From Bryobacterales bacterium (GTDB lineage: Bacteria; Acidobacteriota; Terriglobia; Bryobacterales; Bryobacteraceae), in assembly GCA_016713735.1 (NCBI GenBank), contig JADJOP010000003.1, positions 248,001 through 312,000 of the forward strand: 64,000 bases of DNA, given 5' to 3'. Positions within the stretch are counted from its first letter, which is position 1; the number at the start of each line of letters is the position of its first letter. Shown here in pieces: positions 17,721-26,181 of the stretch. The notes below the pieces were generated by a model, which searched no databases, had not been told where the DNA came from, and was given only the letters and a program-made list of their open reading frames with translations. Position numbers and translations under genes: made by a program.

Positions 17721-18099
17721 GGGACACCTCCAATACCCGCTCCAGCTCTTCCCGCAACAGCTCCGGCGAGAAGGGCTTCTTCACATACCCCTTGGCGCCC
17801 AGCGACAGCATGCGCTCCATGCGCGATCCGGTGGAGTCGGTTGACACCACCACCACGGGCACCGTCCTCAGGTCGCCCCGCGCGCATACGGCGGTGAGAA
17901 ACTCCTCGCCGTTCATCACCGGCATGTTGATGTCGGTCAGAATCACATCCACCCAGCTCTTGTTCAGAATCTCCAGCGCCTCGGCCCCGTGGCCCGCCTC
18001 CAGCCGCTCCCCGATCTCCATCCCCGACAGGTCCAGCACACGCCCAATGAAGCTGCGCATGGCGGGCGAATCGTCCACAATCAGTACGTCGAGTGCCAT
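17704..18099 (-). CDS. cheY: Chemotaxis response regulator CheY
   Basis: A 131-residue single receiver domain: acidic pair in VLIVDDSPAMR (D9/D10), phosphoacceptor D56 in ILTDINMP, S86 in VVSTDSTG and K108 in YVKKPF. No output domain follows. As CheY it would carry phosphate from CheA to the flagellar switch; a role as phosphate sink is possible. ATG 18099 is chosen because it starts exactly at the receiver domain; the frame is open upstream to 18186. Neighbour cheX is likely its phosphatase. Confidence 0.92.
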   Translation of the reverse strand: MALDVLIVDDSPAMRSFIGRVLDLSGMEIGERLEAGHGAEALEILNKSWVDVILTDINMPVMNGEEFLTAVCARGDLRTVPVVVVSTDSTGSRMERMLSLGAKGYVKKPFSPELLREELERVLEVSHGGNE

Positions 18100-18124
18100 A
18101 TGGTTTCCGTCCTCCGCCTTTCGC

Positions 18125-18658
18125 CTAACCGGCGGGCACGGCGGTGGGCCGTTCCGCTTTGAATGCCATGCGCGCCGGGACTTCATACTCCGGCACGCCC
18201 GGCTCCCGGATCGTCATGCGGCCATTGTCCAGATCCATGCGCACCGTGCGCGACACCATGCCGCCCACGTTTTCCGCATGCACCAATACGCCTTCCTTCC
18301 ACAACAGCTTCTTCACCGCCAGCTGATTCCGCTTGCCGATGTTGAACACGCCGCCGGCGTCCATCACCTGCGCCCCGCCGGCAATGCGCACAATCAGGTT
18401 CCGCTTCTGCCCGCCCAGCCCGTAGACGCGCTGGAACAACAGCGGCACGCCGGTGTCGGCAAACATGTACGGCGTCTGCTCGGCCTTCTTCTTGTCCAAC
18501 CCGCTTTCGGGCAGCATGAAATGCAGCATCCCGCCCGCCTTCGAGGCCTGATCCCAGACCATCACCGCGATGCACGAGCCCAAAGCGTAGGTCACCAGTT
18601 GGTCTGCCGGGTCGCGGCTCACCTTACAGTCGGCGATTCCCACTACCTGCTGCGCCAT
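18125..18658 (-). CDS. cheD: Chemoreceptor glutamine deamidase CheD
   Basis: From ATG 18658 the protein has 177 residues and the CheD pattern: YALGSCIAVMVWD (catalytic Cys in the GSC motif), GGMLHFMLPES (His) and RNLIVRIAGGAQVM. CheD deamidates glutamines in receptors and in several species also binds CheC. The frame is open to an ATG at 18724 that would overlap the cheR stop; the shorter start fits family length better, the longer one fits coupling, so the start is uncertain. Confidence 0.9.
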   Translation of the reverse strand: MAQQVVGIADCKVSRDPADQLVTYALGSCIAVMVWDQASKAGGMLHFMLPESGLDKKKAEQTPYMFADTGVPLLFQRVYGLGGQKRNLIVRIAGGAQVMDAGGVFNIGKRNQLAVKKLLWKEGVLVHAENVGGMVSRTVRMDLDNGRMTIREPGVPEYEVPARMAFKAERPTAVPAG

Positions 18659-18720
18659 GGCCTGCCCTCCGCGTTCCTCATATCGGTTCCGCATCCTCTC
18701 CCGCTCAATGATCTCCGCCC

Positions 18721-19680
18721 TCATCCCTGCAGCTTGCCCGGTTTGCGATAGGTGGCCGGGGCGACATATTCCAGCCCCACCGGCATCCCGGTCAGGCTCT
18801 CGCTGTGGCCAATGAGCAGGTAGCCGCCAGGCTCCAGGTGCTCGGCCAGCCGCTTCACGAGGCTCTCCTGCGTGGCGCGGTCAAAATAGATCATCACGTT
18901 GCGCAGAAATATCACCGGACAGCGCCGCCCGCCCCGCAGCGGCTCCATCAAATTCATGCGCTGAAACTCCACCATCCGCTTCACCTCCGGCCGCACGCGC
19001 AGGGCGCTGTCGCGCGCCGCCGTCTCGGCCGTCAGATACTTCTTGCGCCACTCCGGCGGTATGCCCGCAATACGCTCGGCCGGATACAAGGCCTCGCCGG
19101 CAAACTTCAATACTTTGGTCGAAATGTCGGTGGCCAGGATCTTCACCTGCTGGGCCGCCTTCCCCCCCAGCGCCTCCAGCGCCACAAAGGCGATCGTGTA
19201 CGGCTCCTCGCCGGTCGAACAGGCCGCGCTCCAGAAATCGATTCGCTGCCGCTTACCCACCACCGGCAACACTGTCTTGCGCAGGAACTCAAAATGCACC
19301 GGCTCGCGCATGAAACCGGTGAAATTGGTCGTCAGCGCATCGATCATCTCGGTCATCATGTTCCCCGTGCGGTCGGCCTTCACCTGCCGGAAATACTCCT
19401 GGTAGCTCTTCAGGCCCGCCGCCATCAGCTTCTTGCCCAGCCGCACGGCCACCAGGTCTTCCTTGCCGGCGTGCAGGTCGATGCCGGCCTGGTCGTAGAT
19501 GAACTTGCGGATCTCCTGGAACTCCTGCGCCGTCAGCGTGGGGCGCGCGCCCAGCAGCGGCAGCGCGGCCAGGCTGGCCGCCTCGCTGGCTTTCGGCCGC
19601 GGCCCGGCCCCGCCCGGCTTGGCCTGCGCAACGGCCGCGGCGCGGCGGTTAGACGCGGGAATGATCGCCATAGACACCAT
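18721..19680 (-). CDS. cheR: Chemotaxis methyltransferase CheR
   Basis: A 319-residue protein. After an extension of about 45 residues rich in Ala/Pro, an N-terminal helical domain (FQEIRKFIYDQAGIDL) precedes the SAM-dependent domain with TNFTGFMREPVHFEFL, FWSAACSTGEEPYTIA (SAM binding), ILATDIS and VIFLRNVMIYF. These are diagnostic CheR motifs. It methylates receptor glutamates, opposing CheB. Its start overlaps the cheA stop by about 30 bases and its stop abuts cheD. No receptor gene occurs in this window, so its targets are encoded elsewhere. Confidence 0.94.
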   Translation of the reverse strand: MVSMAIIPASNRRAAAVAQAKPGGAGPRPKASEAASLAALPLLGARPTLTAQEFQEIRKFIYDQAGIDLHAGKEDLVAVRLGKKLMAAGLKSYQEYFRQVKADRTGNMMTEMIDALTTNFTGFMREPVHFEFLRKTVLPVVGKRQRIDFWSAACSTGEEPYTIAFVALEALGGKAAQQVKILATDISTKVLKFAGEALYPAERIAGIPPEWRKKYLTAETAARDSALRVRPEVKRMVEFQRMNLMEPLRGGRRCPVIFLRNVMIYFDRATQESLVKRLAEHLEPGGYLLIGHSESLTGMPVGLEYVAPATYRKPGKLQG

Positions 19681-21697
19681 CCAAATCGAGAATCAGCCCC
19701 ACCCGGCCATCGCCGAGAATCGCCCCCCCGGCCACGCCGGGAATGCTCTTCATCCCCTCGCCGAGATTCTTGATCACCACCTCCTGCTTGCCGATGAATT
19801 CATCCACCATCAGGCAGAAACGGCGCCCGGCCGCCTCGGCGACAATGAACAACGATTGCGTGGCGTCAGAGGACTTCGGCGTCACCGAAAACCGCGTGTG
19901 CAGCCGCACCACCGGCAACAGCCGGTTGCGCACCATCACCATCTCGCCCTGACCCTTCACCGTCGACAGCATGTCGGCCGCCGGCCGGAACATCTCCTGC
20001 ACGGTGAAGATCGGCACGATGTAGCGTTCTCCGCCCACCCCCACCACCAGCCCGTCAATGATGGCCAGCGTCAACGGCAGCTTCAGTTGAAACACCGTGC
20101 CCTTGCCCGGCTCGGAGTGAATCTCAATGCGCCCGCGCAGCTTCATCACCTGCTTGCGCACCACGTCCATGCCCACGCCGCGGCCGCTCACGTCGGTGAC
20201 GGCGGCGGCGGTGGAAAAGCCCGGCTCGAAGATGAGGTTGTAGATATCGCTGTCGCTGAGGGTGTGACCCTCGGCCACCAGCCCGCGGTCGCGCGCCTTG
20301 GCGAGAATCTTCTCGCGGTCCAGCCCGCGGCCGTCATCCTCGATTTCAATCAATATATGGCCCGCCTGGTGCGAGGCCCGCAGCGAGATGCGCGCCCGCT
20401 CCGGCTTGCCCGCCGCGCGCCGCGTCTCCACCGCCTCAATGCCGTGGTCAAGCGAGTTGCGCACCATGTGCATCAACGGATCGGCCAGCTCCTCGACAAT
20501 CGTCTTGTCAATCTGTGTATCCTCGCCCGTCAGATCCAGATCGGCCGGCTTGTTCATCTTGCGCGACATGTCGCGCACCAGCCGGGCCACGCGCTGGAAC
20601 AGATGCCCCACCGGCATCATGCGCATCGCCATCGCCGTCTTCTGCACTTCATCGGTCACCCGCGACAACTGCGTCAGGTTGCGCGTCACGCGCGGCGAAC
20701 GCAGCCCGGCCAGCTCCGGATCCTGCCGCACCATCGATTGCGCGATCACCATCTCGCCCACCATGTCAAGCAGGTAGTCGAGCTTCAGCGTGTCCACACG
20801 CACCGAGAATTTCTCCGACGAGGCCTTGGCCTCAACCGCCGCCGGCTTTGCCTCCGGCGCCGCCGCCGGCACGGGCGGCGATTCCAGCCGCGCCTGGACC
20901 GCCCCGGCCTGGACCACCCGCGCCGCTTCCACCGCCTGCGCCTGCTCCTGTGGCGGCGCAACGCAGGCTTCGGCGTCCTCCCCGCCCGGCGCGTTCAGGG
21001 CCTGCACACGGACAATCAGGGCGCTCACATCGGCCGAGGCCGACGGCGGCGCCCCGCCCAACTCCGCTTCCAGCCGGTTCATCTCATGCTTCAAATAATC
21101 GGCGCTTTCCAGCACCACGTCGATCACCCGCGCCGTGATGTGCATCTGGTGGTTGCGCGCCAGATCGAGAATCGTCTCCACCTCGTGCGCCAGCGCCCGG
21201 ATCGAGTCAAATTCAAGAAATCCGGCCAGCCCCTTCACCGTGTGGAAACTGCGGAACAGGCTGTGCAGCGCCTCCGGCTGGGCCGGCTCGCGGTCGAGCG
21301 TCAACAGGTCGTTCTCAATCGAGGTCAGGTGCTCGCGCGTCTCCAGAATGAAGTCGGTCACCAGCCCGGCGTCCTCGGCCAGCGAGTTGCCCTGCTTGGC
21401 CGGCTCCACCTTAGGCGCCGTGGCCGCTTCAATAGCCCGCCGCAGCTTCTCCAACCCGTCGGCCATCGCCCCCTCGGCATACCATTGCGTCGAGGCCTTC
21501 ATCCGGTCGTGGATCCGCGAGGCCAGCCGCGCAATCTCATCCCAGCCGGCCTGGTCGGCCTGCTGGCGCATCCACGCCAGGCTCTCGGCCATGGAGTCCA
21601 CCGACGCGGCTTCCCCCAATACGAATTGCGCCGCGACCGAGTCGATCCGCTCGCTCCAGGCGCGCAACGCCGCCGATGATTCCATTTCTTGTCCCAT
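19649..21697 (-). CDS. cheA: Chemotaxis histidine kinase CheA
   Basis: A 682-residue kinase. About 105 residues at the N-terminus precede the phosphotransfer domain, whose acceptor is H152 in LFRSFHTVKGLAGF. After a Pro/Ala linker come the dimerisation segment (KLDYLLDMVGEMVIAQ), the N box HMVRNSLDHGIE, G1 DDGRGLDREK, G2 GRGVGMDVV, and a C-terminal CheW-like domain with YIVPIFTVQEM. It autophosphorylates and passes phosphate to CheY and CheB. The leading 105 residues are not typical of the minimal CheA and have a helical Hpt-like look without a clear acceptor histidine. Confidence 0.95.
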   Translation of the reverse strand: MGQEMESSAALRAWSERIDSVAAQFVLGEAASVDSMAESLAWMRQQADQAGWDEIARLASRIHDRMKASTQWYAEGAMADGLEKLRRAIEAATAPKVEPAKQGNSLAEDAGLVTDFILETREHLTSIENDLLTLDREPAQPEALHSLFRSFHTVKGLAGFLEFDSIRALAHEVETILDLARNHQMHITARVIDVVLESADYLKHEMNRLEAELGGAPPSASADVSALIVRVQALNAPGGEDAEACVAPPQEQAQAVEAARVVQAGAVQARLESPPVPAAAPEAKPAAVEAKASSEKFSVRVDTLKLDYLLDMVGEMVIAQSMVRQDPELAGLRSPRVTRNLTQLSRVTDEVQKTAMAMRMMPVGHLFQRVARLVRDMSRKMNKPADLDLTGEDTQIDKTIVEELADPLMHMVRNSLDHGIEAVETRRAAGKPERARISLRASHQAGHILIEIEDDGRGLDREKILAKARDRGLVAEGHTLSDSDIYNLIFEPGFSTAAAVTDVSGRGVGMDVVRKQVMKLRGRIEIHSEPGKGTVFQLKLPLTLAIIDGLVVGVGGERYIVPIFTVQEMFRPAADMLSTVKGQGEMVMVRNRLLPVVRLHTRFSVTPKSSDATQSLFIVAEAAGRRFCLMVDEFIGKQEVVIKNLGEGMKSIPGVAGGAILGDGRVGLILDLDGVYGDHSRV

Positions 21698-21755
21698 GGT
21701 TCAATCCCCGTCCCGTCTTTACCGCCATTCCGCCCCTGTGCGGAGCGCTGGCCCC

Positions 21756-22277
21756 CTACTGCAACGCCGCCTGCAGACTGGTCAGATCGTGCGAGGTGAG
21801 CACATGGTCGATGTCCAGCAGGATCTTCACCTTGCCCTTGATCTTGGCCATCCCCAGCAGCCCCCGCGTCTCCACCCCGTTGCCGAAGTCCGGCGTGTCT
21901 TCCACATCGCCGCCGGTCAGGTTGAGCACCTCGCTCACCCCGTCCACCACAATCCCCATCATCATCGTCGAGCCCTGCTCGCCCTTCACCTGCACCACGA
22001 TGATGCACGTGCGCTGCGTGTAGGGCACCTCTTCCAGGCCGAACTTCAACCGCAGGTCGATCACCGGAATCACCTTCCCGCGCAAATTGATCACGCCCTT
22101 GGTGTGATGCGGCGTGTGCGGCACCGCCGTGATGTCCTGCACACCCATAATCTCCCGTACCTTCATCACCTGGATGCCAAACTCCTCGTTGCCCAAGTGA
22201 AACGCAAGATACTTGCCGCTGCGGTGGTCCACTACCTGCCCCGCTGCCGCTTTGTTCTCGGAAATCGTTGCTGTCAT
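21756..22277 (-). CDS. cheW: Chemotaxis coupling protein CheW
   Basis: A 173-residue CheW-domain protein: YLAFHLGNEEFGIQVMKVRE, then TKGVINLRGKVIPVIDLRLK (the most conserved CheW stretch) and VVDGVSEVLNLT. It bridges chemoreceptors and CheA. ATG 22277 is used; the frame is open to 22319. It is the first gene of the operon cheW-cheA-cheR-cheD-cheY-cheX-cheB, with 58 bases before cheA. The promoter should lie in 22280-22495. Confidence 0.95.
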   Translation of the reverse strand: MTATISENKAAAGQVVDHRSGKYLAFHLGNEEFGIQVMKVREIMGVQDITAVPHTPHHTKGVINLRGKVIPVIDLRLKFGLEEVPYTQRTCIIVVQVKGEQGSTMMMGIVVDGVSEVLNLTGGDVEDTPDFGNGVETRGLLGMAKIKGKVKILLDIDHVLTSHDLTSLQAALQ

Positions 22278-22321
22278 TGCCTGGTTCTCCTCATGCCGGA
22301 TGCCATCACACCGGATCACGG

Positions 22322-22335
22322 CTACCTCTTGGTAG
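22322..22335 (-). promoter_or_regulatory. Leader hairpin upstream of cheW
   Basis: On the minus strand CTACC-AAGA-GGTAG forms a perfect five-pair hairpin about 45 bases before the cheW start. Further upstream CGGCGG-TTCC-CGCCGG gives another GC-rich hairpin. These could be parts of a structured leader, but no complete known riboswitch core was found. The call is only that foldable elements exist between the promoter region and cheW. Confidence 0.25.
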
Positions 22336-22495
22336 ACAGTCGCCGTCCCCGGCCGTCAGGGTGAACACCTCTGTCCCGCCGGGGTGTATTGCCCGGGAAC
22401 AGCCGCGCCGGCGGGAACCGCCGGGGGCATGTCCACATTTGCCATATCGTGCGGATCAGGAAGGAGTGTGAAAGGAATTGCGACCAGCGAGAACT

Positions 22496-24715
22496 TTAAT
22501 CGGTGCGCGCGTGCAACAATCGCAACCCGTTGAAGGTCACCAGCAGCGTCGCCCCCATGTCGGCCGCCACCGCCATCCACAACGTCGCCCACCCCAGTAC
22601 CGCCAACACCAGAAACGCCCCCTTCAAGGCCAGAGCCAGCACCACGTTCTGCCGGATCACCGCCGCCGTCCGCCGGGCGTGACGCAACAAAAACGGCAGA
22701 CGCGTCAGCCCGCCGCTCAGAAACACCACGTCGGCCGTCTCCAGCACCGCGTCAAACCCGCCCCCACCCAACGCCACGCTGAGATTCGCCGCCGCCATCG
22801 CCTCGGCGTCGTTCACCCCATCGCCGACCATCGTCACATGCCCGCTTTCGCCCCGCAGCCGCTCCACCGCCGCCGCCTTGTCCGACGGCATCAGCTCGGC
22901 ATGCACCTCGGACACCCCTAACTGAGCCCCCACCCGCTCGGCCGTCAAACGGTTGTCCCCGGTCAGCATCACCACCGGCCCCACGCCTTGCCGCCGCAGC
23001 CGCTCCAGGCTGCGCCCCGCTTCCTCGCGCACCGGGTCCTCAATCACCAGCGCCGCCCACACCTGCTCACGCGTGCCGCACACCACCAGGCTTCCGCCCT
23101 GGCGGTCGCCCTCGGGCAGCCGCTCCAACACCTGCGCCGCCGCAAAGCCCTGCTCTTCCATCATGCGGATGCTGCCGGCCCAGAAATAGCCGCCGTCCAC
23201 CTCGGCCTCGGCCCCCCGCCCCAGGAAATTCTGGAAGCCGGACACCTGGCCCGCCGCCGCTCCCCGCTCCCGCGCATAGCGCCGCACGGCATTGGCCAGC
23301 GGATGCGTGCTCGCGCTTTCCAACGCCGCCAGTTTCTCCAACACCTCGCCCTCCGAGCGCCCGTTGAGACACACCATGTGCTCCACGCTTGGTTCACCCT
23401 GCGTCAGCACGCCCGTCTTGTCAAAGGCCACCGTGCGCATCCGCGCCGCCTCTTCCAAAAACGCCCCACCCTTCACCAACACGCCGTTGCGCGCCGCCGA
23501 AGCCAGCGCCGCCACCACCGTCACCGGCGTCGAAATCACCAGCGCGCAGGGACAGGAAATCAGCAAAATCACCATGCTGTGGTAGAACCACTGCGGCCAC
23601 GTGCCATAGCCCAGCAACGGCGGCACAACAAACACCAGCATCGCCACCAGCAGCATCAGCGGCGTGTAGATGCGCGAAAAGCGCTCCACAAACTGCTCGC
23701 TCGGCGCCCGCCGCTGCTGCGCCCGCTCCACCATGCGCACAATGCGCGACAACGTCGTATCGCCCGCCATCCGCGTCGTCCGCACATCCAGCAGCCCGTC
23801 GCCGTTCATCGTCCCGGCATACACCTCGTCGCCCGGCTCCTTCCACACCGGCACCGACTCGCCGGTGATCATGGCCTGGTTCACATCCGAGCCCCCCGCG
23901 GCCACCTCGCCATCGCAGGGGATCCGCTCTCCCGGACGCACCCGCACCACCGCCCCCAGCGGCACCTGGCCCACCGCCATGCGGTGCTCATGGTCGTGAT
24001 GCACCACGGCCGCCTCGCCCGGGGCCAGCTTCATCAACCCAATCACGGCGTTCCGCGCCCGCGCCAGCGAGTAGCTCTCCAGCAGCGCCGCCGTGGCAAA
24101 CAGAAACGCCAGCGAGGCCCCCTCCAGCCACTCGCCCAAGTACGCCGCGCCGAGCATGGAAATGGTGACCAGCAGGTTCATGTCCGGTTGCATGCGCCGC
24201 AATGCATACCAGGCCTTGGGCAGCACAAACACGCCGCCCAGCACCATCGCTCCCGCACACAGCGCAATCACTGCCGCCGGCATCGACTCACCGGCATGGT
24301 CGTGGTGCAGAATTGCTTCGATGAGACTGCCGTGCACCACTCCCTGCCACACCATCGCCGCGGCCAGCATCAGGCCGCTCCCGCCGGCCAGCACAACGCG
24401 CTGGTAACGCTCCCACCAGCCCTTCTGAACCTCGGCGTCCTGCCACTTCTCGGCCCGCATGCCGGTTTCGGCCACGGCCTGCTCGATGCCCTGGGCCGGA
24501 ATGCGCTGGGGGTCGAACTCGACCGTCATCTTGGCCTGAAAGACATCGAACCGCAGATCGTAAATGCCTTTTTTTGCCGCCAGTTGCCGCCGCAATACGG
24601 ACACCTCCTCGGCGCAGTCCATGCCGTGGATGCGGTAGTCGGCGACGGTGCGTGGGGCGGTGGCGGGCAAGGCTCTAACCAGTATAGGAAGCGCCGGGGG
24701 CGGCGCGGGATGCAC
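22496..24715 (-). CDS. Heavy-metal-translocating P1B-type ATPase (ZntA/CadA-like)
   Basis: A 739-residue pump. Residues about 25-95 are a metal-binding domain with the variant GMDCAEEVSVLRRQL (one cysteine then two glutamates). The core has the TGES loop (MITGESVPVW), the CPC metal site in ISCPCALVISTP, the phosphorylated Asp in FDKTGVLTQGEP (usual T replaced by V), the HP locus motif STHPLANAV and the hinge MVGDGVNDAEAMAAA. CPC pumps with this N-terminus export Zn2+, Cd2+ or related divalent ions. There are only 24 bases between this start and the divergent antiporter start. Confidence 0.9.
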   Translation of the reverse strand: MHPAPPPALPILVRALPATAPRTVADYRIHGMDCAEEVSVLRRQLAAKKGIYDLRFDVFQAKMTVEFDPQRIPAQGIEQAVAETGMRAEKWQDAEVQKGWWERYQRVVLAGGSGLMLAAAMVWQGVVHGSLIEAILHHDHAGESMPAAVIALCAGAMVLGGVFVLPKAWYALRRMQPDMNLLVTISMLGAAYLGEWLEGASLAFLFATAALLESYSLARARNAVIGLMKLAPGEAAVVHHDHEHRMAVGQVPLGAVVRVRPGERIPCDGEVAAGGSDVNQAMITGESVPVWKEPGDEVYAGTMNGDGLLDVRTTRMAGDTTLSRIVRMVERAQQRRAPSEQFVERFSRIYTPLMLLVAMLVFVVPPLLGYGTWPQWFYHSMVILLISCPCALVISTPVTVVAALASAARNGVLVKGGAFLEEAARMRTVAFDKTGVLTQGEPSVEHMVCLNGRSEGEVLEKLAALESASTHPLANAVRRYARERGAAAGQVSGFQNFLGRGAEAEVDGGYFWAGSIRMMEEQGFAAAQVLERLPEGDRQGGSLVVCGTREQVWAALVIEDPVREEAGRSLERLRRQGVGPVVMLTGDNRLTAERVGAQLGVSEVHAELMPSDKAAAVERLRGESGHVTMVGDGVNDAEAMAAANLSVALGGGGFDAVLETADVVFLSGGLTRLPFLLRHARRTAAVIRQNVVLALALKGAFLVLAVLGWATLWMAVAADMGATLLVTFNGLRLLHARTD

Positions 24716-24739
24716 CGGAGTTATCCTAAAAGTTTCCTC

Positions 24740-26143
24740 ATGAAACGAAACCTTCTCCTGGCGCTGGCCGCCGCCTCACCCTCGCTCTGGGCCGCCGGCG
24801 GCGAACACGGAGCGGAAATGATCGCCTTTCTCTTCGGTTTCGCCATCGTGCTCACGGCCGCCAAACTGGGCGGCGAACTGGCCGAACGGGCTCACCAGCC
24901 CGCCGTGCTCGGCGAACTCACTGCCGGCGTCCTGCTCGGCAACGCCCTCCTCTTAGGCCTGCCCTGGTTCGATTTCCTCCACCACGACGCCATCCTCGCC
25001 GCCATGGCCGAGATGGGCGTCATCCTGCTGCTCTTCGAGGTCGGCTTCGAATCGCGCCTGGCTGACCTCATCTCGGTGGGTAAATCGGCCTTTCTGGTGG
25101 CCGCCATCGGTGTCGTCGCCCCGATGGGCCTTGGCTATGGCGTCTCCCTATTCCTGTTCCCGCAGGGCGGTTGGTGGCTGCATCTCTTCTCCGGCGCCAC
25201 GCTTTCGGCCACCAGCGTCGGCATCACGGCGCGCGTGTTGAAGGACCTCAACCGCACCGATTCGCGCGAGGCGAAAATCGTCCTCGGCGCCGCCGTCATC
25301 GACGACGTGCTGGGCCTGATCGTGCTCGCCGTCGTCAGCGGCATGGTCACCTCGCTGGCCTCCAGCGGCAACGCCGCCCTCGAACTCACCCCCGTCGCCA
25401 TCATCATCGGCAAAGCCGTGGCCTTCCTCGGCGGAGCCATCTTCATCGGCCGCTACGTCCACCTGCGCGCCCTCAAGTTCGCCACCCGCTTCCGCGTGCA
25501 CGGCCTGCCGCTGGCCATGGCCGTCAGCTTCTGCTTCTCCCTCTCCGCCCTGGCCGGAGCCATGGGCCTGGCCCCCATCGTCGGAGCCTTCGCCGCCGGA
25601 CTCGTCCTTGAGGAGGCCGACTACGAGGCCTTCCACGCCAAGGAGCCGCCACTGGACCAGTACATCCGCCCCATGTCGATGATCTTCGTCCCCGTCTTCT
25701 TCGTCATGATGGGACTCAAGATCGACCTCCGTACCTTCGCCTCGCTCGAGGTGCTCGAGTTTGCCGCCCTGCTCACCGTGGTCGCCATCGCCGGCAAGAT
25801 CATCGCCATGTTCGGCGTCGTCGAAAAGGGGCTCCACCGCCTCGTGGTTGGCGTCGGCATGATCCCGCGCGGCGAGGTCGGCCTCATCTTTGTCGGCATC
25901 GCCGCCTCGCTCAAAGTCGCCGGCGAACCCGTCTTCCCGGCCAGCGTCGTCTCCGCGATGGTCGTCATGGTGATGCTCACCACGATGATGACCCCGCCCC
26001 TGCTCAAAGCCGTGTTCTCCCGCCAGCCGCCGCAAAGCCCTGCCGCGCCTGAACTCCGCCTAACTCGCCGCAGGCGCAGGCCCGCATCGCCGCGCAACCG
26101 CGCCCCGCAACCCGCCCCGGTGAACCCCGCCGCGTCCTGCTAA
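24740..26143 (+). CDS. CPA2-family cation/H+ antiporter
   Basis: A 467-residue membrane protein from ATG 24740 (the frame is open far upstream across zntA, which is only a shadow). The leader MKRNLLLALAAASPSLWAAG looks like a signal peptide. Many hydrophobic segments follow, with the CPA2/KefB-type motifs AVLGELTAGVLLGNALL, an ion-site acid pair in GAAVIDDVLGLIVLAV and LAPIVGAFAAGLVLEEADYE. No TrkA-N domain is present; the C-terminus is a short basic Pro-rich tail. It likely exchanges Na+ or K+ for protons at the inner membrane. Confidence 0.87.
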   Translation: MKRNLLLALAAASPSLWAAGGEHGAEMIAFLFGFAIVLTAAKLGGELAERAHQPAVLGELTAGVLLGNALLLGLPWFDFLHHDAILAAMAEMGVILLLFEVGFESRLADLISVGKSAFLVAAIGVVAPMGLGYGVSLFLFPQGGWWLHLFSGATLSATSVGITARVLKDLNRTDSREAKIVLGAAVIDDVLGLIVLAVVSGMVTSLASSGNAALELTPVAIIIGKAVAFLGGAIFIGRYVHLRALKFATRFRVHGLPLAMAVSFCFSLSALAGAMGLAPIVGAFAAGLVLEEADYEAFHAKEPPLDQYIRPMSMIFVPVFFVMMGLKIDLRTFASLEVLEFAALLTVVAIAGKIIAMFGVVEKGLHRLVVGVGMIPRGEVGLIFVGIAASLKVAGEPVFPASVVSAMVVMVMLTTMMTPPLLKAVFSRQPPQSPAAPELRLTRRRRRPASPRNRAPQPAPVNPAASC

Positions 26144-26181
26144 GATATTGCCTTCATTCGCTTCCTGGAGGGAGTGCGCCC

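Noticed and set aside
22321..22470. Possible c-di-GMP (GEMM) or cobalamin riboswitch in the cheW leader
   Set aside because: The GGTAGCCG-like piece next to CTACC/GGTAG recalls the 3' end of GEMM, but the conserved 5' core with the CACGCAAAGG-type motif is not present and no B12 box was found.
22988..24739. Very long upstream extension of the antiporter frame
   Set aside because: This part is antisense to the metal ATPase and is rich in Arg/His/Gln/Pro, the usual product of reading GC-rich genes backwards.
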